Below, piece by piece: positions 36,380-49,500 of a DNA stretch of 64,000 nt (position 1 is its first letter; every line of letters starts with the position of its first letter). The stretch is from Lonicera japonica (Eukaryota > Streptophyta > Magnoliopsida > Dipsacales > Caprifoliaceae). The notes beneath the pieces were generated by a model. It searched no databases. It saw only the letters and a program-made list of their open reading frames with translations, and was not told the DNA's origin. Both the position numbers and the translations under genes were made by a program. The DNA is taken from positions 73,386,851 through 73,450,850 of the forward strand of contig CM038471.1 in assembly GCA_021464415.1 (NCBI GenBank). The letters run 5' to 3'.

Positions 36380-36916
36380 CATAAGCCCAAATGGCATAAC
36401 AAGGAATTCATAAGCCCCGTATCTGGTGACGCATGTGGTTTTTCCCTCATCTCCTGCCGCAATGCGAACTTGCCAATACCCGGATCTGAGATCGAGCTTA
36501 GTGAAAACTTTTGCCCGGCTGAGTTGGTCAAAGCAATCGGCTACAAGAGGGATCGGGTAGTTATTCCGGATGGTTACCTTGTTAAGAGCTCGGTAGTCGA
36601 CACACATTCTCAAGGAGACATCTTGTTTTCTTTTGAAAGAGAACTGGGGCCCCGTACGGCGATTTGGCTGGCTGCACTAAACCTGCATCAATAATTCGTT
36701 TAGCTGTTTTCGAAGTTTCGCCAGCTCGGGCTGGGGACATCCGATAAGCTGCGCGAACTGGAGGCTTTTAGCACCCGGCACTAGTTCAATCTGGTGGTCC
36801 ACTTCTCTACGTGGAGGTAGCTTCTTCGGAAGGTTGTCGGGCATTATATCTTCGAACTCGGTTAAACCCGTCGAATGGATTTCGGTAGCGGTCCCCAGAA
36901 GTCTCCTGAATTTCAT
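36380..36916 (-). pseudogene. Gypsy reverse transcriptase fragment
   Basis: Minus-strand segments 36916-36677 and 36613-36380. The first holds the linker before RT (MPDNLPKKLPPRREVDHQIE, LVPGAKS). The second holds RT with [13 protein letters not shown], containing the first catalytic aspartate. The sequence ends before the YxDD motif, so the enzyme could not work. A frame change separates the two. Confidence 0.85.
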
Positions 36917-38757
36917 CCCACTTTAGTGCGGACCACAAAAGTAGGATTGTCGTGCTTCAGTCCCTTCTTCAGTTTGAATTGCCGATAAAAACTTCCACTG
37001 CTTGACGGGGTCATCACCGGGATAATGCATAGATTCTTGCCGAGCATCATGAGGCTATTCGTGCGGGCATGACGCTAGCCTTAGTTTCCTTAAGAACTCT
37101 AACCCCAGAATAACCTTGAAGTCGTCCATCACCACAACGAGAAGTTAGTTCTCCCTTCGTAAGGACCCACTTTTACTAACACAGATTTCGCCATTCCGGC
37201 GACAGTTAGCGGCTGAGTTGATGGCCTTCACGCGACCTACTCCTTTTTCTAAGATAAGGCCAACCGTTCAACTTCGGTGCTCGCCAGTAGTTATGCGTTG
37301 CGCCTGTGTCCACCATGGCCTGAATCGACTTTCCGTTATCTTGATATCAACATACATCAGACCATTTCTTTGAGGACTCTTCTCCACACCTGCTTTCCCT
37401 TTTAAGGATGGTTCCACTTTCCCTTCTTGTCGGGGATCTTCTTCAAACCGTTACTGCGTTGTAAGAGTGAATGAACTGCCCTGATAGGCCCCAATGATCT
37501 CCTTCATATTTCCTCAGTTTCTTCTTCAAACTCAGCGTGGTCATTTTGCTGAGTACGATAAGATTGCCCCGAGCGGCTGGGGCTTTCGAAGCAGGCCACC
37601 ACCTCTAGCAACGAGAGCACTCAGAAGTTGCTTGTCAGGGCAGTTGGCCATGAATGAGCACCGTGACACAAGTAGCATTCCGGGGCTCAAGGGCTTTTTT
37701 CCATTATTGCCGGTTTGGGAGTTCCCTGTGAACTTGTTCCCATTTTTGTAGTTATTTTGTGCTGGTTTAAACGGCCTGGTGGTTGTTTTGCCTCTCTCCA
37801 ATCAGGTCTGGCAGAGAATTCGGTTTTCTCTCTCCCCCGCATTCTTCGTCTGCCCACTTCTTGAACATTTGTTTGGGGCCGTGGTGTAATCTTGCAGCTT
37901 TCGGCAACTGATAAGGCTTGATAACGTCTTCACTTGCCTACGATTTAACTCCGTTTTGCCCACGGTTGTAACCCGATCATGAAGAAGAATAATCTATCAT
38001 CATCATTCATACGTGGATATCTAGCATGATGGTGGTGAACGCATTGACGTACTCCTTGATGCTCCCTTGAAGCTTCGTTTGAAGGAGTTTCTTGTCGTGC
38101 GTTTGGAGGTGTTTTCGGAAGGAATCGATCACGTAGCTCTTTTTCAGATCCTCCCAAGGCTAATCTCGCATCCCCAGCTTGAATCTCATTGTACTTGTTC
38201 CGCCACCATAATTGGGATCCCCAGACAAGTACATGAACGCGAATACTTTTGTTTCCTCCTCGTCACCTTTGTTGCCCAAATATTGTTCCATGTCGAAAAC
38301 AAAATTTTCTAATTCCCTCGCATCACGAACACCAGTGAATGCTTTGGTTCGGGCACTTTCATTCTTGTACGCTCCCCACCTCCAACTGTTGAGTTATCGA
38401 CCGCCATCGACAATATAGTCAATTTCTGGTGAGTTGATCGATTTCAGTTCTCATCTCTTTCCTCATCTCCCCAAAGTGATCCCTGGGTGTTTCCCCTGAA
38501 GATTCTGAGGCCTTCCTCCAAATCTTGTACGCTGTCGATAAGTGCGGCGAGCTACCCATGCATCCCCCCGCTGGATACTTTGATGCGTAAAATAAAACCA
38601 AACTTTGCACCTTATCGCGAAGAGTGCGTCCGCCCATTTCTCCTCCATGACAACCAACATTTCTTTCGAGGGCTTCAATTCTCTGGCTATAGGTTCCCAT
38701 CGTAACGTAGTAGAATACACCAACTGGGTTTACAAGGCAGCAATCGAAAACAATCCC

Positions 38758-38768
38758 CTCTGATACCA
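38758..38768 (-). other. Gypsy primer-binding site
   Basis: Minus strand TGGTATCAGAG, complementary to initiator tRNA-Met, two bases inside the LTR end CTGTGACA. Confidence 0.8.
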
Positions 38769-38770
38769 AC

Positions 38771-39357
38771 TGTCACAGTGCGTCCTTTGATGGCACAAAG
38801 GAGGCCGCTTGAACGACCGTGCTAACCGATAGCACGTTTGAATTGATCGAATTAAGTAACAATCGATAACAACATGCAACAACATACTTTAAAAAGAGAG
38901 CTGAGCACAAATTGAGATTACTACATTGCAAGAAAATTAGAATTACATGGAAAGCTATTACAGTTCGAAAGAAAGTAATAGCTTGAAAGCAGTGCTAAAA
39001 AACGTGCACTTAGGCAACTCGGTGTGCAATAGTCTTAATAATTCCCACATATAACCACTTAATGAAAATACCAGAGTGGTAGCAGTGCACTTTGTTCTTA
39101 CAAGTTACGAAGAAAACGATTACAAGGAAATGGAATACAATTACAAAGGAAATCCTAAATCTAATTACATGGAAACAACAATATTTATTAAGGGAAACCT
39201 AAACAGAATAATAAAACTAGGTGCCGTTGCGCTCGGGCGCTTGCACGTGCTATGAAGCGCAATCGATCATTGCCTGTCGGGCCGTGCTGCGCTCGGGTGC
39301 ATGCACGGTGCTGAAGCGTAAAGTCGGTCATGGGTAGTTTGGAAGGTACCCCGTACA
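38771..39357 (-). repeat. Gypsy 5' LTR, 587 bp
   Basis: In element direction it begins TGTACGGGGTACC at 39357 and ends CTGTGACA at 38771. It contains two similar GC-rich blocks around 39228-39260 and 39284-39318 (TTGCGCTCGGGCGCTTGCAC and CTGCGCTCGGGTGCATGCAC), both followed by GAAGCG. Confidence 0.75.
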
Positions 39358-39746
39358 CCCAGGCAGGTTTGGTCTATTTGGATTTACATTGGAGTGTTGG
39401 TAATTACTATCCATCGAAGATATATGTCATAAATGAAAACTTAACACTTAAATGTGTTGGATTCAAGAGTGGCCGAATTTGGGTGTAAAGATTTGAATTT
39501 GTGATATTAAATATAAATATTTTCATTTTTCCTTAAAAATAATAATTACATTTTATAAATTTATTTAAATTTTGTGATTTGTAAATAAAATATTTGGTGG
39601 TGTTTGGTTCATGTTTTAAAATTTATGTTTTTAGTTTTTTACTCAAAAGTCAACTTTACTTTTCACTTCTTAAAATTTATTTCACTTTACTTTATCTCTC
39701 ATAAAATTTTTAAAACACCATAACTTTAAATCAAAAAATTGGAATT
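39358..39746 (+). repeat. Direct repeat flanking the gypsy remnant, right copy
   Basis: Begins CCCAGGCAGG immediately outside the gypsy LTR and ends at GGAATT inside the complete MITE; matches 36001-36379 apart from short indels (for example an extra TTTGG after CCCAGGCAGG). Confidence 0.9.
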
Positions 39747-39937
39747 AGATAAAAAAAATATATTTGAAACCTACTCATCAAGATCTATAAAATAAGATAT
39801 ATTGTAACTATTTTTTAAGATTTTTTCATAATTTTTTTCGAGTTGGTTGAAAAAACTCTAACAAAAATCAAATTCACTTTGAATTTCCCAAAAACTTAAC
39901 TAAACAATTCAGCTTAAAACATCAACTCAACACCACC
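39596..39937. mobile_element. PIF/Harbinger-like MITE, 342 bp
   Basis: Ends GGTGGTGTTTGGTTCATG and, inverted, GGTGGTGTTGAGTTGATG; TTT on both sides (39593-39595, 39938-39940). The same family, in opposite orientation, is at 61467-61839; a truncated copy starts at 36229. Confidence 0.75.
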
Positions 39938-40570
39938 TTTATATTTATAAATTTATTTAAATCCTATGATTTCATATTTAGTTTTACATCACAACTTTCA
40001 AATCTTAAAATTGAAAGTTTTTTCCAAAACCTTTAACGTAACAACAACAGTAACATCATCCTGAACTCTCAAATATGAAGAAACTTTCAAACAAAAGATA
40101 TAAAATAATTTTATCTTTTTTCATTTTTTCATTTTTTCTCGCTCCAAATAATATAATAAGTTTTACATATAGCTTAAATTGCAATGCATTTACGCAACAA
40201 AGAGATATGTTGCTAGGATGTTTGTCTACTTTTAACCAGAGTTAAATACCACGTGGCAGAAACAGATTGGAGTGGTGATGGATCCCAAGATCCACATCTT
40301 CATCATCAAATTCAATCCGACCGACCCGACGAGATCCACATAAACGCAAAATGAAAGAACTGAAGTAACAGAAACAGAGAAAACAACACATCACATTTTT
40401 TCTTTCAGGAGGACTACTTCAATTCTTCACCATGTCACCACAAACCTAACCCTAGAAAAAAAAAAAATAAAAAAATCACACTTACACTCATCACTCTCCA
40501 CAGATCTCAAATCCCCTCCTCTCTCTCTACAACAAATCTCTAATTCATACATCGTTGTGTGAATTTATCA
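39938..40570 (+). promoter_or_regulatory. SEC31 upstream region and 5' leader
   Basis: Gene-free stretch just above the SEC31 start. A short upstream reading frame (ATG at 40432, five codons, stop at 40447-40449) may be in the leader if transcription begins above it. A CT-rich tract lies at 40513-40530. The transcription start cannot be set from the sequence. Confidence 0.5.
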
Positions 40571-43500
40571 ATGGCATGCGTAAAGGAGGTGAACAGATCG
40601 GCCACGGTGGCGTTCTCGCCTGACGCACCGTACCTCGCCGGCGGAACGATGGCAGGAGCAGTGGATATATCGTTCAGCTCCTCGGCGCATCTCGAGATAT
40701 ACGAGCTCGATTTCAAGTCCGATGATCGTGTGTTACCTCTAGCTGGTAAAATGCCTAGTTCTGAGCCGTTTAATCGGTTGTCTTGGGGGAAGAATCCGTC
40801 AGGTTCTGATGAATTCTCTCTCGGTCTCATTGCCGGTGGTCTCGTCGATGGAAATATCGGTATTTGGAATCCTTCGTTACTGATCGGGTACTGAATCTGA
40901 TCTATTCTGTTTTCGTTCGTTGTTCAAATTCTATTGTAAAATTCCATCAATTTAGTTGGTGCTTAATTAAATGCATTGTGAATTAGACAATTTAGAATTA
41001 GGCAATGTACGATTTTTGGATTTGTTTATGTTTGGTTGTGATAATTTAACAATCGTAAGTATGATAATTCAAGTTGATTCATGAACACTCAAATTTATCA
41101 TTTTAAAAGGGAAACTTGAAATTGTCTAATTCCAGAGCTAGGGAATTTGCTCCAACTCTATACTTCGAGGAGATCAAGGGCTCGTTTGGTTGCATAAATT
41201 TCCAAAGTAGTTTGCTTTCAATTAATGAATTCTAAACTTGTGCATTTGTTAAAATGATTCAAGTCTAATTCATGGCGTGTTTGGAAGAGTTAAATGAGAA
41301 ATTCAAAATGCTAGAATAAAAACATGTCCTCAATTCCTTTATGATGTTTCATATTTTATCTGAAGGCATCAAACAGAAAGTACACAGACTAGATCTCCTC
41401 TAAGTATATAGTTGGAATGAATTTCCTAGTTCTAAAATTAGTTGGTTTTTAATTGCATTATGGTTGTTCCTCAAGTTGTGAATTAGACAATTTAGAATTA
41501 GGCAATTTACGTTTTTTTATATTTATTTGTGTTTGGTTGTGAAAATTGAAACTTGAAATTCTCTAATTGTTGAGCTAGAGAATTCACTCCAACTCTATAT
41601 ACGTAGAGGAGATCTAGTGTCAACAATTAATATTGATGCCTCTAGACAAAATTTAAAATAACATACAGGAATTTATTTATTCGAACATTCGAAATTTATC
41701 ATTTAAGTCTTTCAAACACTCCATGGATTGGAATTGAATTAGACAATTCATCAATTGAAAATGAACTAATATTAAAATTAGACAATTTCAACCAAGCGGG
41801 TTCTTAGTGAAGCCAAATATATGAAGGCTTTGATTGGAAGTTCAGAATGAATTTGTTACTCTTTCATGAATTTGAACTGATTGATTAAATTGGATCATTA
41901 GACAGAGGGCTCAGTCGAAGATTGTTATGTTATTTGATGCAACAAAACGAATTGCATAATCACACAAATGTTCTCTCTCTCTCTCTCTAGTTATTATTTG
42001 GTATAGGGATCTTAAAGTTTGGAGTTTTTCTTCAACCATGAATATAGCAGATTTTCGATTGATAATGCAAGTATTTAGTTACTGTTGTTTCAAAACCCTC
42101 TGGCTGCTTATTTTTAAGACAAAGTACGGATGAAAAACAAATGTTGCATCTTCATCCGTTGGGTTTTAGAAAATGAGAAAATAACCTTCTCAGATAGTCA
42201 GATGGAGAAGTCATAGTTGTCTATGAATCCTAAAATGAATTGGAAGAAAGATTTTGTAACCTATAATTTATATAAAAAAAACGAGAATGTAAAAGCCAGT
42301 AGTAAGTAATAAAATAATAGTAGAAGAAGGTATATTGAATGACAAATAGTATTGTAGCCAAGGGGACAGCCTAGTGTTATGCCCTCTTACTTAACAATTT
42401 TTGACCAAAAGATTGAATCCTTTTGGGTCCACCTCCCATAGTTTGCCCCTGTGTGCACATTGAAGGATCTGCATGTACAATTGGGGATTAGTTAGTGTCA
42501 ATATGGTCTGGATATCCCTAGTTATAAAAGATTAAATAAAACATATTAAGTGTAAAACTAATACTAGGACATAGATTCTGCTCCTGCTACCCCTCAGCGT
42601 ACTATTTCCATCTTTTCACGGAGGCATATTCTTCTCATATTGTAATATCCTTTTTTTTTCTTTCTGATTTACTGACTTCAGTTCCGAGGCAAATGAAAAT
42701 GCTCTTGTTCAACAACTTTCGAGGCATAAAGGACCTGTAAGTGCCCATCGTCCTTTCGTATGCCTCCAAATGCTGATGGCTTCTTGGCATCTGATAACAT
42801 GACGTGGTTACTTCTGCATTTAATCTCCTTTTCAGGTTCGTGGTCTGGAATTTAATTCACTTTCACCAAACCATCTTGCTTCTGGGGCTGATGAAGGTGA
42901 AATCTGCATATGGGATATTTCAAAGCCCACAGAACCTACTCATTTTCCTCCTCTCAAGGTATGCATTCCTGATCTGATATTTCATGTGCTTGAAATCACA
43001 TTTTATTGTTGTACAAAAAAATAATTTAGACTTACGGAAGGGAAACTTTGTTTGTTCACTAGGATTTATGATGATGTAAACTGTCGTCTGGTAATAAGAA
43101 AGAGAAAATAGGAGTTACTTTGCGTCTGATTTGAAGATTCTTGTTTCTCATACTTTGTTCTTTCGCCCTACTATTAATAATATTTCTTTTCCTTTTAAAG
43201 AAGAAAAATAAAAAATAGGTAATGCAATTAACAAGGGATAGGATAGAGATTGGACATAAATTAGGAATAAGTTCATTTTATAATTTAGATTCATCACATT
43301 TAGGGATGTGGATTAAGTTTTGGGATTTGATTTTATTGATTTTCAATTTGCCTCTTTGAGGGCTTGTTATTTGATGATTTAGCAAGTTGGGATTGTTATT
43401 AAATAATTGAGTATTTTCCGTGTGTAATCCCTTCTTCCTCTCTTCTTCTCCTGCTCCTTCCTCCCTCTTTCTATTCAATATCTTGCTTTGTCCTGCACCA

Positions 43501-46500
43501 ATGGACTATTTGCATTATTTTTGTAAAGAACCCTATAAGTCTCTCTCTCTCCCCCCTCCCTCTTCCTCCCTCTCCAACAGCCTCCAACCAAAACACACAT
43601 AGATCCACCACTTACTTTTCTTAAAATGTTTGAATATCTACTTTATTTTATAAGTTACACCTGGTTTATTAGCTGGGATCATCTCATTGTAGCTTCAAAG
43701 GGGACAACATAGAACATCATCACCCTCAAAAGCTGTGTTTCACACCTCAATGCTGAGGTGCTGGTTTCCCTGTACTTAATATTTTCATGAAATGCATATT
43801 GGTACTTATTTTTAAGAAAAAAATATATATGAATATGCTGTTTGGTACCAAGACTATTAAAAAAATATTGTTTTGAAAGTTTGAAACTTGAGTTTCACAT
43901 TTCAAATTTTACAGGGGAAGGTTGGGTAGGGAGTAATACCTCTAAACATAACTGTTAAGCACATTATTGTGTAATTTGTGCTGAGGACATTATTGCCGCA
44001 AGTAATCTTCCTCGTTTACTCTCCATGGTGCACCAGATCACTGTAAATTTTATTTGTGAGATATGTTCTGAGTGATTGATCACGAAACTTGACATATATA
44101 ATACATATCTATATATTCTTTTGTTCTGTACACATGATTTTCTCTGATTATTGTAATTCGTCACGATTTGAATGAAATATATTTACTCTGGCTATGTAAT
44201 TACTGTAAGTTCTGTCAGATGGAGGATCTATTTTAAGCGCGTGATTTGAAAACAGACATATAGTCCCTGTTTACTGTGTGGGATTTAATCTAATTTTTTA
44301 TAATTCAATTGGATTTGAAAGTCATTTGTCTATAAACCTATTTGGGCTATTCTAGTATCTAAGTAGATGGTCGGAGTGCATGGGTTTGACTCTCTCTCTC
44401 CCCCTCCGGTTTGGGGCATCTGACCCACCACTATGGGTTCTCTCTGCAGGGGAGTGGATCTGCTACTCAGTTGGAAATTTCCTTTTTATCATGGAATAGC
44501 AAGGTTCAACATATATTGGCATCCACTTCATTAAACGGGACAACCGGTAACAAAGGAACTTATCCAGTTATGTTATTCCTAATTTTCCTTCTTTAGATAA
44601 AATATTAGATGTTTTCTATATTTTCAGTGGTTTGGGACTTAAGGAAGCAAAAGCCAGTTATAAGGTAAACCTTTTGGGATAAACCCAGTCATATGGTCAT
44701 TTTATTCAGTGTGAAATCATGACATGATACGACTTTCTTGTTGTCAACCATTAACTAACATGTAAATGCCAAATCACAGTTTCGCAGATTCAGTTAGAAG
44801 GCGGTGCTCTGTTCTGCAGTGGAACCCTGATTTTGCCACTCAGCTTATTGTTGCTTCGGATGAAGATAGTTCACCTTCTCTTCGGGTAATCATTCTGCAC
44901 ACAGTTTTGTTTTTAATTTCTGTAACTGAATATGTTAATTGATTTTGGTATTTGCATACAGATTTGGGATATGCGGAATACAATGTCTCCATTGAGAGAG
45001 TTGGTGGGGCACACTAAAGGTATGCAGTATGCCAGTTGCCAGATATTGCCTACAGTTTTCTTCTCTTATATAAATTGCAAATCTTTTAATTTGTACATAG
45101 TTTGGACTTCCCATTTTACTGGAATACGCAGTTTCAAGACCCAACTATGTGCCTCAATGTCTTGTGAATTAAAAAACAATTGTTTCCAATATGTACTACA
45201 GGAGATGATTATATATTTTATCGATGTTTTTCCCTAATAGGGATCACATGCATAACTCTCAAGTATTCGACTCTACACAGTTAGCTCATCAAATCATCAC
45301 GCCCTTTTATATCTCAATAAACTTGGGATAATGCCTCCTACACTTGGTTTGGTGCTTTTGTCATGAAAATTTCATGGTTAGGAATTTACGAAGTCAACTA
45401 GAGACTGAGGGCTTGGATTTAATGAAATTATAAATAGCTTGCTTTTAAGAGTTGATGATAAACTTTTTGTGGGAGGGGATGGATAAAGGAAAGGGAGAAC
45501 ACTTGGTTGACTGGAAAACTGTTTCAAAAAGCAAGGAAATGGGCGGCCTTGGCATTGGTAATTTAGTTAAAAGAAATGAGGCTTTATTGGGGAAGTGGCT
45601 ATGGAGATTTCCGTTAAAGAAAGAGTTCTTGTGGCACAGGATAATAAAGAGCAAGTACGGGTTGAGTGATAATGGTTGGGATTCGGTGAAGGTGAGAAGG
45701 GGTACGCCTCGGAACAGTTGGAAAGCAATTGCACAAGGTTTCGAAAATTTCAGGAAGAATGGGTCTCAGATTCAAGTTTCTCTTGGGACATTATGTTGAG
45801 AAGGAATGTTAGGGAGGAGGAGGAGGAGGGAGAGTACATGGCTTTGATAGGGGTGATCCATAATCTGGAAATTTCCAGGTTTGGTGATGATAGCAGAGTG
45901 TGGTCAGGACACAAATCAGGAATGCTCACAACAAAGTTTTTTTTTGAATTACTAAAATGTTTTAATGCAGGTACTAAATTCACTCCTTTCAAGATGGTTT
46001 GGAAATCAGGGGTTCCATCCAAAGTTAGAGTATTTTCTTGGCTTGCATCGTTGAGGAGAGTCAATACAGCGGATTTGTTACAAACTAGAAGAACATATTT
46101 GATGATTTCTCCTTCTTGTTGCATTATGTTTAAGAGGGACTTTGAAAATATAGATCATTTAGCAATTCATTGCACATTTATCAGTTTAGTTTGGGGCAAT
46201 ATTTGTAAGGAATTTGGGATTCATGCAGCATTTCCAACATGGTTCGAACTTTTATCAATCAAATGGACATTCAGGGGAGACAAAGCTAGATCTTTTACGT
46301 TTTGGAGATGATGTTGCAAGTCTCTGCTTTGGTGTATATGGAAGGAAAGGCATAGTAGAATTTTTGAGGACAAGGAGGAAGATTCTGATAAAATTTGGGA
46401 CAGAATCAAAGCAATGGCTTCTTTGTGGGCTTATACTTCAAAAAGTTTTGGGTTCATGTCTATTTCTGATATTCAGAGAGATTGGGCAGCTGCTATGGTC

Positions 46501-49500
46501 TAGGATAGACTGAGTTTATTTTCTTAGTTAATAATCTGGCGATGCTATTTGCTAGCTATAGATGGGGATAATGAGTGAGTTTTTGGCTTTTGTCATGGGG
46601 CAGCTTTCTTTAGTGCCTAAGGATGCTTTTCTTTGGATCATTTTTGTTTTTGGTTTGCTGGGCAATGGATTCCTCATCCATTTCCAGTTCTCCATTGCTT
46701 GTACTTGATTTTTCTATCTATATAAGCTTGTTTCTTATAAAAAAAGAGAGTAGTAGGTCGTAAAAACTTGGAAAATGTGGTTGAAATAAGGGAAGTATAG
46801 ACAACCATCTTGACCCTCCCATAGACTAATAAAACAAGTTCTGCTTAACCCTTTTCAAAAATTTGAACTTGTAAAAAAATTACTCTTTCTTTTTTTTTAT
46901 TTGGCATGACAACAAGTTTTTAGAAGTTTTTGGTGGGATACAGTAGGGTAGAGTTTGACCTTGAATATGCAGACCCCCTCCCCCCCAAAAAAAAAAAAGA
47001 CACTATAAAGACTGCACCCTTACAAACAGAGCAAATGATAATATACCATCATGTAAGTGCCCTAAACTGAGATGAGCTCATATCCCCAGGTTTATCTTGA
47101 GCCTAGATACATGTTCAAAGTGATAGACGTCTAGAAAAGTAGAATCAAAGCTGGTGAACCTCCTTATGACAAGAATTCTTAGAATTATCAGCAAGCATCT
47201 TGATTAGATTCTATGGTATAACGTCAGCATGGACATTGCCCTTTGTCTTAAATGGTTTCGTTGTTTGTTGTTCTGAATGCTGATTTATTTTTGTTTAGGA
47301 CTCTTTCCCTTCTTTTCACAGTTTGGTTCATTTACTCATGTTTGTTTTTGCTATTAATTTTCCTGCACATGTTACAGGTGTTGTTGCGATGTCATGGTGT
47401 CCCAGTGATAGCTCCTATTTGCTTACCTGTGCTAAAGATAATCGCACTATTTGCTGGGACATGGTTTCCGCAGAGGTTGATGGACTTTTTCATTGGTCAA
47501 TGCTTAGTTTGTTAAAAAATTATTATCTTAAATCTCTTTTGCTCATTGTGTGTATATGCGGATCTTCCATGTGCTATGTCTTGACACTGGTTTTGGTGTT
47601 TATCTTTAGCAGATCGTCTCTGAATTGCCAGCTGGAACCAACTGGAATTTTGATGTCCACTGGTATCCGAAGATACCCGGGGTTATATCAGCATCTTCAT
47701 TTGATGGGAAAATTGGCATTTACAATATTGAGGTTTGTGTTATTGCACGTTAATAGTTCTTTTGCAAAGGACGCCTGATTGCCGGCTTTCTATGGCATCA
47801 CTAGTAACTGAAAGTTGTGATGGTTAATCTTTTTTTTTGTTCATTGTGACTAGTTTTTTGTTTGTTTCTTAGTTTATTTGGCATGTGATAATGATATAAT
47901 GTGATGAATAATTATTCAAAATTGTAAACCAACAGACTGTTGGAACTGTTTTCTCACCTCAACTCAATCACATCCAAAATAATTGCGTATAGCTTGAAAA
48001 TAAGGAAACTACTATCAGAGTGACAAATTCCATCATTGTGTGAACTGTGGTTACTGGTATGATAGTTTAATAACAGGCATTATTTCATTGTGCCGCCCTT
48101 TCTTTATTTATGCTTACATCAAGAGTGGAGAAATATAAGATATTTTTATATATGTTCTTCCAATTATGTCCCAGATCTATTCACGTTTGGTAAGCATTAC
48201 TTATTGTTTTGATGTATTCTTGCAACTTAAGAAATTTGGTGAACACATTTTTTGTTTTTTTGAGCTAACAGATCATTTTTTGAGATCATCTCTGTCCTCT
48301 TGTGGATTCTCATTTCTTGTTCTTCTTGTAGGCTTGTGGCCGATATGGGATTGGGGAGGGTGATTTTGGTGCAGGTAATGCAGATCTCAGTTGATCCACA
48401 ATGTTCTTTTCTATTGTTTTGTCCTTCAATATCTTTAATGCAATCCGTTTACTCTTGGGCTTCAGACTTCTATTATATCCACATGTATTAGTAAGATAAA
48501 CAGCTTATGGAGATTCTACTTTGGTCAGATTTGTTGAGGAATTTTCAGTTGGTCCCTCTTGCATCTCAGAATACTCAAAAGTTTATTAGGGTGTTTGGGT
48601 GGAATGGAAACCAAGGACCTTTAGAATCGGTGTCTTCTGTTCATTTATTGCAGGAGAGGTGGTCTTACGCAATGGAAGTCTTTAGACGTATAGAATTGTG
48701 GGATATTCAAAGGGACTGGAAAGTCCTTTATAATTAGGACTTGGTTCCTGAATAATGAACTTTTCTGTAAGACAATGATTCGTTGGAGGTACTATTCTTA
48801 TAACTTTTTGGGGGCACTTGTGGCACTCTTTGTGCCATTTTTTGTTTTTCAGGGGGGTGGGGGGTTCAAGCGTTGCGTTTTTATTGGAGCGAGATGTTCT
48901 CAGTCTAAGCAATGAGTAGGGATATGTTATTAGATTTCAGTATTTCACCTGATAGGAGATAGCTAAACCTTTGCATAGGAGAGGGAGAGACTCGTTTCAC
49001 TGTTTGGTTCCTGCTTTCTCAAAAGGAAGGGGAATTCTCGTATCTCATTGCCCTGTCTAGCAGTCTCTCTGCCGTTACATCTTTGGTGGTCCATGATGGA
49101 ATTAATCTATACAGACATACATATAATTTCTTTAAAAACAAACAAACTATAAGGTGTGTTCTAGAGGCTAGGTCCTTACCTCTCCACTTTGGAGGTTGTA
49201 GGTTTGGCTCCACCTGGCCTCTTTCAGTTCAATAGCTTGTAGAAGGTAGAGAATCTCGATTCCCTTTATATGTATATATATGCGTCTGTATAAAGTAACA
49301 CGCCTCTCTTCTCTTCTCCCCTAGCCCCTACAAACGTTCTCTTTGTCATCTGTGGGGTTTTCCATCCCTTATTTTAATATACTTTTTGGGGTATTGCCCT
49401 TAAATTTGATCTGATTTATGCAGCACCTTTGAGAGCCCCAAAGTGGTATAAACGTAAAGCTGGAGTTTCTTTTGGTTTTGGTGGCAAGCTTGTTTCATTT

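Larger units (their letters stand above)
36380..39357 (-). mobile_element. Truncated Ty3/gypsy retrotransposon (5' LTR, Gag, protease, part of RT)
   Basis: On the minus strand: 5' LTR 39357-38771, primer-binding site 38768-38758, Gag (pieces from 38769 to about 37550), aspartic-protease region (DTGA-type block near 37310), and reverse transcriptase ending at 36380. RT motifs include [35 protein letters not shown] and [13 protein letters not shown]. The CCHC knuckle region (about 37650) and Gag carry frame changes. RT is cut after the FGL block; RNase H, integrase and 3' LTR are missing. The Gag-PR-RT order with an initiator-Met primer site fits Ty3/gypsy. Confidence 0.85.

Noticed and set aside
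36001..39746. The ~380-bp direct repeats as LTRs of the gypsy element
   Set aside because: They lack TG...CA ends at the right places and contain part of a MITE. A true LTR with its primer-binding site lies inside them (38771-39357).
40540..40830. Antisense reading frame over SEC31 exon 1
   Set aside because: A shadow of the GC-richer coding exon; no protein similarity, and the sense frame is clearly real.
42365..42480. SINE in SEC31 intron 1
   Set aside because: Only a loose B-box-like sequence; no A-tail or target duplication.
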